This document shows positions 51,583-59,644 of a DNA stretch of 64,000 nt, piece after piece; within the stretch, counting starts at the first letter, position 1, and each line of letters starts with the position of its first letter. The notes below the pieces were generated by a model. It was not told where the DNA came from. It searched no databases and saw only the letters and a program-made list of their open reading frames with translations. The DNA is from Streptomyces fodineus (lineage in GTDB: Bacteria; Actinomycetota; Actinomycetes; Streptomycetales; Streptomycetaceae). The position numbers were made by a program, and so were the translations under genes. The stretch is from positions 806,001-870,000 of the forward strand of contig NZ_CP017248.1 in the NCBI RefSeq assembly GCF_001735805.1. Reading direction: 5' to 3'.

Positions 51583-51996
51583 ATGACGATGACCCCCGCC
51601 GAAGCCGGCAAGATCCTCTCGGCCAACTTCGCCCCTTGGGTGCTCGATCTCGGGCTGAGTGTCGAGGCGGTGGGCGAGGACCGGGCCGTGCTGCGGCTGC
51701 CCTGGTCACAGCGGCTGGCCCGGGAGGGCGGGGGGATGTCCGGGCAGGCGCTGATGGCGGCTGCCGACACGGCGACGGTGATCGCGGTGTCGGCCGCGCG
51801 GGGCGGGTTCGTGCCGATGACGACGGTTCAGCAGTCGACGTCGTTCCAGCGGGCGGTGACCGACTCGGATGTCCGGATCGAAGCGGTCCTGACGAAGCTG
51901 GGGCGCCGGATGGCGTTCGCGGACATCACCCTGACCGACGCCGACTCGGGGGCGCTCGCGGCGCGGGCGAGCACGGTGTACGCGATTCTGAGCTGA
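51583..51996 (+). CDS. PaaI-type hotdog thioesterase
   Basis: A 137-residue hotdog-fold protein. The active-site region REGGGMSGQALMAAADTATV corresponds to the HGG..A..D element of PaaI thioesterases, with Gly-Gly and the catalytic Asp retained. Then come VPMTTVQQSTSFQRAVTDSD and a C-terminal strand AFADITLTDADSG. It probably hydrolyses an acyl-CoA or clears acylated carriers. ATG 51583 opens the conserved N-terminus. Divergent from the protease, with a 183-bp shared promoter region. No visible link to the peptide export genes downstream. Confidence 0.88.
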   Translation: MTMTPAEAGKILSANFAPWVLDLGLSVEAVGEDRAVLRLPWSQRLAREGGGMSGQALMAAADTATVIAVSAARGGFVPMTTVQQSTSFQRAVTDSDVRIEAVLTKLGRRMAFADITLTDADSGALAARASTVYAILS

Positions 51997-52056
51997 CACG
52001 GTCCGCTACCGATCAGTAACGGTCCGTTCCGAGCGCGATGCGGAATCCCTCCTTCA

Positions 52057-52112
52057 GGGAATCTGCACATTGAATACTCAACCAAGTCACCGCCGACCGG
52101 GGATCTGCACAT
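52057..52112. promoter_or_regulatory. 14-bp direct repeat with 42-bp spacing
   Basis: GGGRATCTGCACAT occurs at 52057-52070 and 52099-52112. The start-to-start distance of 42 bp is four helical turns, which puts both copies on the same face of the DNA. This fits paired binding sites for an activator or repressor. The regulator is unknown. Confidence 0.5.
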
Positions 52113-52125
52113 CCGCGCGCCCCTC

Positions 52126-52149
52126 GGCACTCCTTTGGCGAGGAGTGCC
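52126..52149. other. 8-bp stem-loop
   Basis: GGCACTCC (52126-52133) and GGAGTGCC (52142-52149) pair perfectly around an eight-base loop. It could be a terminator for the thioesterase gene 130 bp upstream or part of the leader of the peptide operon. Confidence 0.55.
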
Positions 52150-52220
52150 GGATTCCCCGTCCAACGGGCAAGGGGTCGGACGCGCCGATGCCGTGCCGCA
52201 TGTGAAGGAGTCGCCGACGT

Positions 52221-52234
52221 GGCGTGCGCACGCC
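52221..52234. promoter_or_regulatory. perfect 14-bp palindrome
   Basis: GGCGTGCGCACGCC is its own reverse complement. It lies 218 bp before the peptide start and is a candidate operator for a dimeric regulator, although high GC makes chance palindromes more frequent. Confidence 0.35.
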
Positions 52235-52451
52235 TGCACGGATGAACCCCGTCGTGACCCAAGTGCCCTGGTGAGAGCCCTGGTTGATTGGAAGCCCGCC
52301 CCGGCTGCGTGCTTTGATCCATCGCACCGCGGGGGTCGCGGCGGGCTCCCGGCGACGGGGGCCCGGCGCCCGCGGTCGCGGCCGTCCGTCTGTCCCCAGA
52401 GGGGGGCCGCTCCCCCCTTGTGAAATATCCATTAGGAAGGGAAGTTCCATC

Positions 52452-52667
52452 ATGAACTCCACCCCCCAGGTTGAGACCGTCGAGATCTCGGACGCCGAGC
52501 TGGACAACGTCTCCGGCGGCCTGTCCGTGAACACCCTGAACACCGTGACCGGCGCCGTCAACGGCGTTGCCCCGGTTTCCGGCGCTGTGACCACCGCTGT
52601 CGGCACCGTCGAGGGTGTCACCGGCCTGAACGTGCAGCCGGTCACCAACCTGGTCGCCGGTCTCTGA
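52452..52667 (+). CDS. double-glycine leader peptide precursor with Cys-free core (NHLM-associated)
   Basis: A 71-residue precursor, ATG 52452 after AGGAAGGGAAG. Leader residues 11-23 read EISDAELDNVSGG, the classical double-glycine signal cut by C39 peptidases. The predicted 48-residue product (24-71) contains no Cys, no aromatic residue and no Lys, Arg or His. It has one acidic residue (Glu54), and 12 of its residues are Val, spaced three or four apart between 36 and 56 with Gly, Ala, Thr and Ser between. Lanthionine or other Cys-based maturation is therefore impossible, and no modifying enzyme is encoded nearby. The three following genes are its likely export machine. Bacteriocin, signal or structural peptide are all possible. 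Confidence 0.85.
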   Translation: MNSTPQVETVEISDAELDNVSGGLSVNTLNTVTGAVNGVAPVSGAVTTAVGTVEGVTGLNVQPVTNLVAGL

Positions 52668-52811
52668 TCGCGCCTCGGTACCACCGAAGTCCCGGAGCCG
52701 TTTCCCGGCTCCGGGACTCTCGGGTGCCCGCGGCAGGCCGGACCGTGTCCGCCCTCGCGGGTGCCCGTATCCCTGTCGTCACGCTGTCTCTCCTCGGGTG
52801 AGGGAAGTTCC

Positions 52812-53618
52812 GTGCAGTTCCGCCAACAGGCCCTCGCCAAGCTCCAGTCACCGGAAGAGCTGGACCTCCCGGTGCGTCTGGCCCGCCCCCAGGGCTGGCT
52901 CGCCCTGGGCGTCACCGTCGTCGTCATGGCGGCGGCCTCCGTCTGGGCGGTGACCGGTTCGGTCGCCTCCACGGTGAGCGCACCGGCCATACTCACCCAC
53001 GCACAGGGCAGTTATCTGCTGCAGAGCCCGGTCTCCGGCCAGGTGACGGCCGTCCTCGCCCAGCAGGGCGAGCGGCTGCCCGCGAACGCGCCGGTCCTGA
53101 AGGTCCGTACGGCGCAGGGTGATTCCGTGGTCCGCACGGTCGCCGCGGGCCGCGTCACCACGCTCGCCGCCACCATCGGGCAGATCATCCAGACCGGCAC
53201 CAACGTCGCCGCGGTGGAGAAGATCGCCCACGCCTCCGACGCGCTGTACGCGACCGTGTACGTCCCCGCCGAGAACGCCGCCGCCATCCCGGCACACGCC
53301 TCCGTCGACCTCACCGTCTCCTCGGTGCCGGCCCAGACGTACGGCGTGCTGCGCGGCCAGGTGAAGTCGGTGGACCGCTCCGCGCAGTCCGCGCAGTCGA
53401 TCTCGGCGTTCCTCGGCGACAGCCAGCTGGGCCAGCAGTTCACCGGCAAGGGCCGCCCGGTGGCCGTACTGGTGGCGCTCGACAAGTCGCAGACCACCAA
53501 GAGCGGTTACCGCTGGTCCACCAGCGACGGGCCGCCGTTCCGGCTCGACTCCATGACGCTCGCCTCCGGTTCGATCAAGCTGGCCGACCAGCACCCCATG
53601 GATTGGCTGCTCCCGTGA
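52812..53618 (+). CDS. NHLM-type membrane fusion (HlyD-like) protein
   Basis: A 268-residue periplasmic-adaptor-like protein. It has a short cytosolic N-terminus (VQFRQQALAKLQSPEELDLP), one transmembrane helix (LALGVTVVVMAAASVWAV, about 36-54), then biotinyl-lipoyl-like strands (YLLQSPVSGQVTAVLAQQGE) and a beta-barrel part with AENAAAIPAHASVDLTVSSV. This matches the HlyD-like component of NHLM bacteriocin export systems. In a Gram-positive cell it probably extends the exporter into the wall. GTG 52812 follows AGGGAAG. The stop overlaps the next gene (GTGA). Confidence 0.87.
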   Translation: MQFRQQALAKLQSPEELDLPVRLARPQGWLALGVTVVVMAAASVWAVTGSVASTVSAPAILTHAQGSYLLQSPVSGQVTAVLAQQGERLPANAPVLKVRTAQGDSVVRTVAAGRVTTLAATIGQIIQTGTNVAAVEKIAHASDALYATVYVPAENAAAIPAHASVDLTVSSVPAQTYGVLRGQVKSVDRSAQSAQSISAFLGDSQLGQQFTGKGRPVAVLVALDKSQTTKSGYRWSTSDGPPFRLDSMTLASGSIKLADQHPMDWLLP

Positions 53619-55849
53619 CCGTTTCGACCGAAGGCACCCAGGACACCCGCGGCCGCAGACGCGCAGCCCCGGCCAAACGGCCGGTCCCCAAGCCCCGTGG
53701 CGGCACGGTCCGTACCCCCACCGTGCTCCAGATGGAGGCCGTCGAGTGCGGCGCCGCCTCCCTCGCCATGGTTCTCGCGCACTACGGCCGGCACGTCCCG
53801 CTGGAGGAGCTGCGCATCGCCTGCGGTGTCTCCCGCGACGGCTCGCGCGCCTCCAACCTGCTGAAGGCGGCCCGCAGTTACGGCCTGACCGCCAAGGGCA
53901 TGCAGATGGACCTGGCCGCCCTCGCCGGAGTGGCGGCACCGGCCATCCTGTTCTGGGAGTTCAACCACTACGTCGTCTTCGACGGCATGGGCCGCCGCTT
54001 CGGCCGGCGGGGTGTGTACATCAACGACCCCGCCAAGGGCCGCCGTTTCGTGCCCATGGAGGAGTTCGACGGCAGCTTCACCGGTGTGGTGCTGGTGATG
54101 GAGCCGGGCGACGGCTTCACCAAGGGCGGCCGCAAGCCGGGCGTGCTCGGCGCGATGCCGGCTCGGCTGCGCGGCACCGCCGGCACCCTGCCCGCCGCCG
54201 TCCTGGCCAGCCTGCTGCTGGTCGCGGTCGGCGCCGCGGTGCCCGCGCTCAGCCGCACCTACATCGACAAGTTCCTCATCGGCGGCCAGACCTCGCTGCT
54301 GGGCGTGCTGTTCGCCTCGATGGGCACCTGCGTCCTGCTCACCCTGGTGCTGACCTGGCTCCAGCAGGCCAATCTGCTGCACGGCCGGATCATCTCCTCC
54401 ACCCTCTCCAGCGCCCGCTTCCTGCGCCACCTGCTCCGGCTGCCGGTGACGTTCTTCGCCCAGCGCTCCCCCGCCGACCTGGTGCAGCGCCTGCAGTCCA
54501 ACGACCAGGTCGCCGAGACCCTGGCCCGTGACCTCGCGGCGGCCGGCGTGGACGCGATCGTCGTCGTGCTGTACGCCGTGCTGCTCTACACCTACGACCC
54601 GCAGCTGACGTTCGTCGGCATCGGCGTGGCGCTGCTCAACGTGGTGGCCATGCGGCTGGTCATACGGCTGCGCGCGACCCGTACGGCGAAGCTGCGCGCG
54701 GACACGGCACGGCTCACGAACACGTCGTACACCGGTCTTCAGCTGATCGAGACGATGAAGGCGACCGGCGGGGAGGACGGCTACTTCCGCAAGTGGGCCG
54801 GGCAGCACGCCACCACCCTGGAGGAGCAGCAGCGGCTCGGGGTGCCGAGCGCCTGGCTCGGGGTGGTCGCGCCGACGCTGGCCACGTTCAACAGCGCGCT
54901 GATCCTGTGGATCGGCGGCCTGCGCGCGGTCGAGGGGCACATCTCGGTGGGTCTGCTGGTCGCCTTCCAGGCGCTGGTCACCCGGTTCACCGCCCCCCTG
55001 ACCCGGCTCAACGGCGTGGCGGGCCGCATCCAGGACTTCGCCGCCGACGTGGCCCGGCTGAAGGACGTGGAGAACTTCCAGGCCGACCCGCTCTACGCCC
55101 GCCCCGGCGGCGCCGACTCCACGCGCCGGCTGCAGGGACACGTCGAGCTGGAGAACGTCACCTTCGGCTACAGCCCGCTGGACCAGCCGCTGCTGAGCGG
55201 CTTCGACCTGACCGTGGGCCCCGGCCAGCAGGTGGCCCTGGTCGGCGGTTCCGGCAGCGGCAAGTCCACGGTGTCCCGGCTGATCTCGGGCCTGTACACC
55301 CCGTGGGACGGGGTGATCCGCATCGACGGCCGCCGGCTGGAGGACATTCCCCGCGGGGCACTGGCCTCCTCGGTCTCCTTCGTCGACCAGGACGTGTTCC
55401 TCTTCGAGGGCTCGGTCCGCGACAACGTGGCGCTGTGGGATCCGTCGATCCCGGACGAGGCCGTGGTGGAGGCGCTGAAGGACGCGGCCCTGTACGACGT
55501 GGTGATGCGCCGGCCGGGCGGCATCCACAGCAGGGTCGAGCAGGACGGCCACAACTTCTCCGGCGGTCAGAGGCAGCGGCTGGAGATCGCGCGGGCACTG
55601 GTGCGCCGGCCGAGCATCCTGGTGCTGGACGAGGTGACCAGCGCGCTGGACGCCGAGACCGAGCTGGCCGTGATGGACAACCTGCGCCGGCGTGGCTGCG
55701 CCTGCGTGGTGATCGCGCACCGGCTGAGCACGGTCCGCGACAGCGACGAGATCGTGGTGCTCCAGCACGGCACGGTCGTCGAGCGCGGGCGGCACGAGGA
55801 GCTGGTGGCGCACGGTGGCGCGTACGCCGCGCTGGTCAGGGAGCGATGA
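53615..55849 (+). CDS. NHLM-type peptidase-containing ABC exporter (C39 PCAT)
   Basis: A 744-residue exporter that cleaves and transports double-glycine peptides. N-terminal C39 cysteine protease: Gln39, Cys45 (EAVECGAASLAM), His118 (EFNHYVVF) and Asp138 (INDPAKG). Then six transmembrane helices (about 195-470), e.g. LPAAVLASLLLVAVGAAVPA. Nucleotide-binding domain: Walker A GGSGSGKST (about 545-552), Q-loop SFVDQDVFLF, signature NFSGGQRQRLEIARAL (from about 649), Walker B ILVLDEVTSALD and H-loop VIAHRLST. All catalytic residues are present. GTG 53615 gives a GTGA overlap; TTG 53603 is possible. It is the direct processing enzyme for the precursor at 52452. Confidence 0.94.
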   Translation: MTVSTEGTQDTRGRRRAAPAKRPVPKPRGGTVRTPTVLQMEAVECGAASLAMVLAHYGRHVPLEELRIACGVSRDGSRASNLLKAARSYGLTAKGMQMDLAALAGVAAPAILFWEFNHYVVFDGMGRRFGRRGVYINDPAKGRRFVPMEEFDGSFTGVVLVMEPGDGFTKGGRKPGVLGAMPARLRGTAGTLPAAVLASLLLVAVGAAVPALSRTYIDKFLIGGQTSLLGVLFASMGTCVLLTLVLTWLQQANLLHGRIISSTLSSARFLRHLLRLPVTFFAQRSPADLVQRLQSNDQVAETLARDLAAAGVDAIVVVLYAVLLYTYDPQLTFVGIGVALLNVVAMRLVIRLRATRTAKLRADTARLTNTSYTGLQLIETMKATGGEDGYFRKWAGQHATTLEEQQRLGVPSAWLGVVAPTLATFNSALILWIGGLRAVEGHISVGLLVAFQALVTRFTAPLTRLNGVAGRIQDFAADVARLKDVENFQADPLYARPGGADSTRRLQGHVELENVTFGYSPLDQPLLSGFDLTVGPGQQVALVGGSGSGKSTVSRLISGLYTPWDGVIRIDGRRLEDIPRGALASSVSFVDQDVFLFEGSVRDNVALWDPSIPDEAVVEALKDAALYDVVMRRPGGIHSRVEQDGHNFSGGQRQRLEIARALVRRPSILVLDEVTSALDAETELAVMDNLRRRGCACVVIAHRLSTVRDSDEIVVLQHGTVVERGRHEELVAHGGAYAALVRER

Positions 55850-55850
55850 G

Positions 55851-58667
55851 ATGACGACCGTCGGCGAAGGCGACCTCGTTCTCGGTGCGCTGGGGTCCAT
55901 GGGCACCCGCATCGACTGCGCCGGATTCAACCGCCTGGACCTCGAAGGCCCGCAGGTGCTGTGGCTGGTCGCGGGCGGCGCCCTGGACCTGTTCGCGGTG
56001 GACGCGGTCCAGCAGGGCCACTGGCACCACCTCGGCCGGCTGGAGGCGGGTGCGCTGCTGCTCGGCCCGGTCGCCGGGCCCCAGCACACGCTGGTGGCCC
56101 GCCCGGTCCGGGACTGCGTGGTGCACCGGATCAACCTGCGCGAGCTGTACCAGCCCGCGAACACCGAGACCTGGTCGTACGACGAGTACGGCAACCCCCA
56201 GTACGTGCCGCCCGCCACCAGCCCGCTGGAGTACGCGGTCGCGCTCGGCGTCGGCCGTGGCCTGTCCGTCCTCTTCCAGGCGCCGATGGCCGAGGAGCGC
56301 TCCCAGGCGCCCACCGACGACGACGTGTTCTGGATGCAGGTGCCGCCGGGCAGCGTCCAGTACGGCTCCCTGTACGGCGCGGAGGCCGCCGCCGACCTGC
56401 TGATGGACCCGGCGCTGTGGCAGACCATGGTCGACCAGCAGTACCGGCTGCTGACCGCGCTGGACCGCTGGATCGAGCAGCTGGAGCGCACCCACGAGAC
56501 CCGCACGGCCGCCGGGATCAAGGCCGGTGAGGCGGTGCGCGCCCAGGCCGACCAGACCCTGCTGGCCTCCATCGGCAAGCGCTCGGCCCGCCGCACGACG
56601 GCCGCCGACGCCGACGCCGGGTACGCGGCCTGCAAGCTGGTCGCCGAGGCGGCCGGGATCAAGCTCGCGGAGCCCGCGCAGAGCGGCACCGAGAGCGAAC
56701 GCCTCGACCCGGTCGAACGGGTGGCGCTCGCCTCCCGGGTGCGCACCCGGGCCGTACGGCTGCAGGGACGCTGGTGGCGGGAGAACGTCGGCCCGCTGGT
56801 CGGGCACCGGGCGCTGTCCGGGGCGCCGGTCGCGCTGCTGTGGCGGCGCGGCGGGTATGTCGCCGTCCACCCGGGGACGGGGCGCGAGACGCCCATCGAG
56901 AAGGCGAACGCGGAGGAGTTCGAGCCGCGCGCGGTGATGTTCTACCGGCCACTGCCCGACAAGGCGCTCTCGCCGTTCGGTCTGCTGCGGTTCAGTCTGC
57001 ACGGCACGCGCGGCGATGTGCTCGCCCTGCTGCTGGCGGGCCTGGTGACGGTGGCGATCGGCTCGCTGGTGCCGATCGCGACGGGCAAGGTGCTCGGCGA
57101 GTTCGTGCCGAGGGCTGAGCAGGGCCTGATCGTCCAGGTGTGCCTGGCCGTGATGGTGAGCGGGGTGGTGGCGGCGGCGTTCACGCTGCTGGAGAACCTG
57201 TCCATCCTGCGCCTGGAGGGCCGGATAGAGGCGGCGCTCCAGCCGGCCGTCTGGGACCGGCTGCTGCGCCTGCCCACCCGGTTCTTCACCCAGCGCTCGA
57301 CCGGTGAACTCGCCAGTGCCGCCATGGGCATCAGCGCGATGCGCCGGCTGCTGGCGGGCGTCGGCCCGGTGGTCGCGCAGTCGGTGACCGTCGGCGCGAT
57401 GAACCTGGGCCTGCTGTTCTGGTACAGCCCGTCGATGGCCATGGCGGCGGTCGGCATGCTCATCGTGATCGCGGCCGTGTTCCTGGGGCTCGGGCTGTGG
57501 CAGGTGCGCTGGCAGCGGAAGCTGACGGTGCTCGGCAACAAGCTCAACAACCAGGCCTTCCAGACCCTGCGCGGCCTGCCCAAACTGCGGGTGGCGGCGG
57601 CCGAGAACTACGCCTACGCGGCCTGGGCGCGCGAGTTCGCGCACAGCCGGGAGCTGCAGCAGAAGGTCGGCCGGATCAAGAACCTCACCACGGTGCTCGG
57701 CGGAATCTACCTGCCCGTGTGCACCCTGCTGATGTTCATGCTGCTGGCGGGCCCGGCGCGGGGCACGATGTCGGCGGCGGACTTCCTGACCTTCAACACC
57801 TCGGTGACGATGGTGCTGACCTCGGTCACCCAGCTGACCGGCTCCTTCGTGTCGGCGGTGGCCGCGCTGCCGCTGTTCGAGGAGATCAAGCCGGTCTTCG
57901 AGGCGACCCCGGAGGTGCGGACGTCGAGCACCCGGCCGGGCCCGCTGTCCGGTGCGATCGAGGCCCGCCGGCTCTCCTTCCGGTACGCCGACGACGGCCC
58001 GCTCGTCCTGGACGACGTGTCCTTCGCCGTCCGGCCGGGTGAGTTCGTGGCGGTCGTCGGCCCCAGCGGCTGCGGCAAGTCCACCCTGCTGCGGCTGCTC
58101 ATCGGCTTCGACAAGCCGGTCTCCGGCAGTGTCCTGTACGACGGCCAGGACCTCGCGGCGCTCGACCAGTCGGCCGTGCGCCGCCAGTGCGGGGTGGTGC
58201 TCCAGCACGCGCAGCCGTTCACCGGTTCCATCCTGGACGTCATCTGCGGTACCGAGCCGTACACGCCGGAGGAGGCGATGGCGGCGGCCGAGATGGCGGG
58301 GCTCGCGGAGGACATCAAGCGGATGCCGATGGGCCTGCACACGATCGTGGCGGGCAGCGGGGCGATATCCGGCGGTCAGCGGCAGCGCCTGATGATCGCC
58401 CAGGCCCTGATCCGGCGCCCGCGGATCCTGTTCTTCGACGAGGCCACCAGCGCCCTGGACAACGACACCCAGCGCATCGTCATCGACAGCACCCGCAAGC
58501 TGAACGCCACCCGCGTCGTCATCGCGCACCGGCTGTCGACGGTCCTGGACGCCGACCGGGTGATCGTGATGGAGGACGGCAAGGTGGTCCAGCAGGGCTC
58601 ACCGGCCGAGCTGCTCGCCGACACCAGGGGCCGGCTGCACGAGCTGGTGCGCCGGCAACTGGCCTAA
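55851..58667 (+). CDS. NHLM-type ABC transporter with large N-terminal extension
   Basis: A 938-residue protein. An N-terminal region of about 380 residues without transporter homology includes a cupin- or cyclic-nucleotide-binding-like part (LDLEGPQVLWLVAGGALDLF, LEAGALLLGPVAGPQHTLVA) and a helical stretch. Then come a six-helix membrane domain (about 385-690) and a nucleotide-binding domain with Walker A GPSGCGKST (about 737-745), signature ISGGQRQRLMIAQAL, Walker B ILFFDEATSALD and H-loop VIAHRLST. This matches the second ABC protein of NHLM clusters, which lacks the C39 domain. ATG 55851 lies one base after the previous stop. Convergent with the YihY gene with a 3-bp overlap. Confidence 0.93.
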   Translation: MTTVGEGDLVLGALGSMGTRIDCAGFNRLDLEGPQVLWLVAGGALDLFAVDAVQQGHWHHLGRLEAGALLLGPVAGPQHTLVARPVRDCVVHRINLRELYQPANTETWSYDEYGNPQYVPPATSPLEYAVALGVGRGLSVLFQAPMAEERSQAPTDDDVFWMQVPPGSVQYGSLYGAEAAADLLMDPALWQTMVDQQYRLLTALDRWIEQLERTHETRTAAGIKAGEAVRAQADQTLLASIGKRSARRTTAADADAGYAACKLVAEAAGIKLAEPAQSGTESERLDPVERVALASRVRTRAVRLQGRWWRENVGPLVGHRALSGAPVALLWRRGGYVAVHPGTGRETPIEKANAEEFEPRAVMFYRPLPDKALSPFGLLRFSLHGTRGDVLALLLAGLVTVAIGSLVPIATGKVLGEFVPRAEQGLIVQVCLAVMVSGVVAAAFTLLENLSILRLEGRIEAALQPAVWDRLLRLPTRFFTQRSTGELASAAMGISAMRRLLAGVGPVVAQSVTVGAMNLGLLFWYSPSMAMAAVGMLIVIAAVFLGLGLWQVRWQRKLTVLGNKLNNQAFQTLRGLPKLRVAAAENYAYAAWAREFAHSRELQQKVGRIKNLTTVLGGIYLPVCTLLMFMLLAGPARGTMSAADFLTFNTSVTMVLTSVTQLTGSFVSAVAALPLFEEIKPVFEATPEVRTSSTRPGPLSGAIEARRLSFRYADDGPLVLDDVSFAVRPGEFVAVVGPSGCGKSTLLRLLIGFDKPVSGSVLYDGQDLAALDQSAVRRQCGVVLQHAQPFTGSILDVICGTEPYTPEEAMAAAEMAGLAEDIKRMPMGLHTIVAGSGAISGGQRQRLMIAQALIRRPRILFFDEATSALDNDTQRIVIDSTRKLNATRVVIAHRLSTVLDADRVIVMEDGKVVQQGSPAELLADTRGRLHELVRRQLA

Positions 58668-59482
58668 CCGCACTCCTCCTCGTCCGGTGGGTGCTCGTGG
58701 TGGCTCGGCATCCAGTGGTGTTCGCAGAACCAGCGGCCGAACAGGGCACCGCCGTAGATCACGAACCCCACGCCGATGAGCCAGGACTCCACCACGAGCA
58801 CCGTGCCGACCGCGCCGTAGCTGAGCGCGTTGGTGACGATGAGCGGGGTGAACACCAGGTAGGAGAAGGCCCGCAGGCCGGCCAGGCCGATGACGGTGGC
58901 GAGCGCGCCCGGCAGCAGGGAGCGCCAGTGGACCTGGCCGCCCAGCAGGAAGCGCTGGCCCCACCAGAAGAAGACGATGCCGCTCGCCGTGGACAGCGCG
59001 ATCCGCTGGCCGCCGTGCAGCGCGTTCTTGGTCGCCACCTCCTGGTAGAGGTAGGCGGTGAGCACCACCAGCCAGGTCGCCTGCCGCCACACCCGGTGCC
59101 AGGGGCCGGGAGGCACGCCCCAGATCCGTTCGTAGGCGTTCTGCACGCTGCCGGCGAAGGACACGCCGAAGACGGCCAGCAGGACACCGCCCCAGACGCT
59201 GGTCGTGCCGATGACGTTGCGCGGCGGGCTGATGACGTCGGTGAGCACATGCGCGGACCGGCCGGACAGGCCCATGCCGTCGGTGAGCCACGAGGCGAAC
59301 CCGCCGCGTACGAGCGGATCGGCGGCGGCGACCACGATCAGCAGCGGCGCCAGCGTCACCAGGGCCAGGGTGGCGAACCCCATGGCCCGGTGCATCAGTT
59401 CCAGCTCGCGGCCGCGGTCGAGCAGGGTCCCGGCCCTCAGCCACTCCCAAGCGCGGTGCAGGCCGCGCCGCCACCGCTCCAC
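58664..59482 (-). CDS. YihY/virulence factor BrkB-family membrane protein
   Basis: A 272-residue protein with six predicted helices. Examples are LALVTLAPLLIVVAAADPLV, VWGGVLLAVFGVSFAGSVQNAYERIWGV-like conserved segment around residues 95-125, TWLVVLTAYLYQEVATKN and VLVVESWLIGVGFVIYGGAL. The NAYERIWG motif is the family hallmark. Function in Streptomyces is unknown; the old RNase BN label is wrong for this family. The GTG at 59482 (GGGAGG upstream) is preferred, and GTG 59509 is possible. It is probably transcribed independently of the convergent exporter genes. Confidence 0.85.
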   Translation of the reverse strand: MERWRRGLHRAWEWLRAGTLLDRGRELELMHRAMGFATLALVTLAPLLIVVAAADPLVRGGFASWLTDGMGLSGRSAHVLTDVISPPRNVIGTTSVWGGVLLAVFGVSFAGSVQNAYERIWGVPPGPWHRVWRQATWLVVLTAYLYQEVATKNALHGGQRIALSTASGIVFFWWGQRFLLGGQVHWRSLLPGALATVIGLAGLRAFSYLVFTPLIVTNALSYGAVGTVLVVESWLIGVGFVIYGGALFGRWFCEHHWMPSHHEHPPDEEECG

Positions 59483-59644
59483 GGCTCCTCCCGTGCTCGC
59501 CGCCCACACGTCTCCTGAGCCGATTCATCCACCCCGGCGCGCTCGGGGCAACTCGCGTCGATGACGTGTCGTATGGTCGCGGTCCGGCGACACGGCGGCA
59601 CGGTGAGCGGTTTACGGGCCGCACGCACCGGAGAATCGGACCCC

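Larger units (their letters stand above)
51997..52451 (+). promoter_or_regulatory. 455-bp leader of the double-glycine peptide operon
   Basis: Non-coding stretch before the peptide gene, and one of the longest gaps here. It holds a 14-bp direct repeat, a GGCACTCC hairpin, a small CCCGT/ACGGG hairpin near 52156-52168 and a perfect 14-bp palindrome. The last bases before the ATG (TTAGGAAGGGAAG) are AT-rich and include a good ribosome-binding site. No convincing -35/-10 pair could be placed. Some of the hairpins may terminate the thioesterase transcript. Confidence 0.55.

Noticed and set aside
52126..52168. Two hairpins in the peptide-operon leader considered as a riboswitch
   Set aside because: No known aptamer consensus was recognised. 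Simple stems are frequent at this GC content, so they are listed only as stem-loops.
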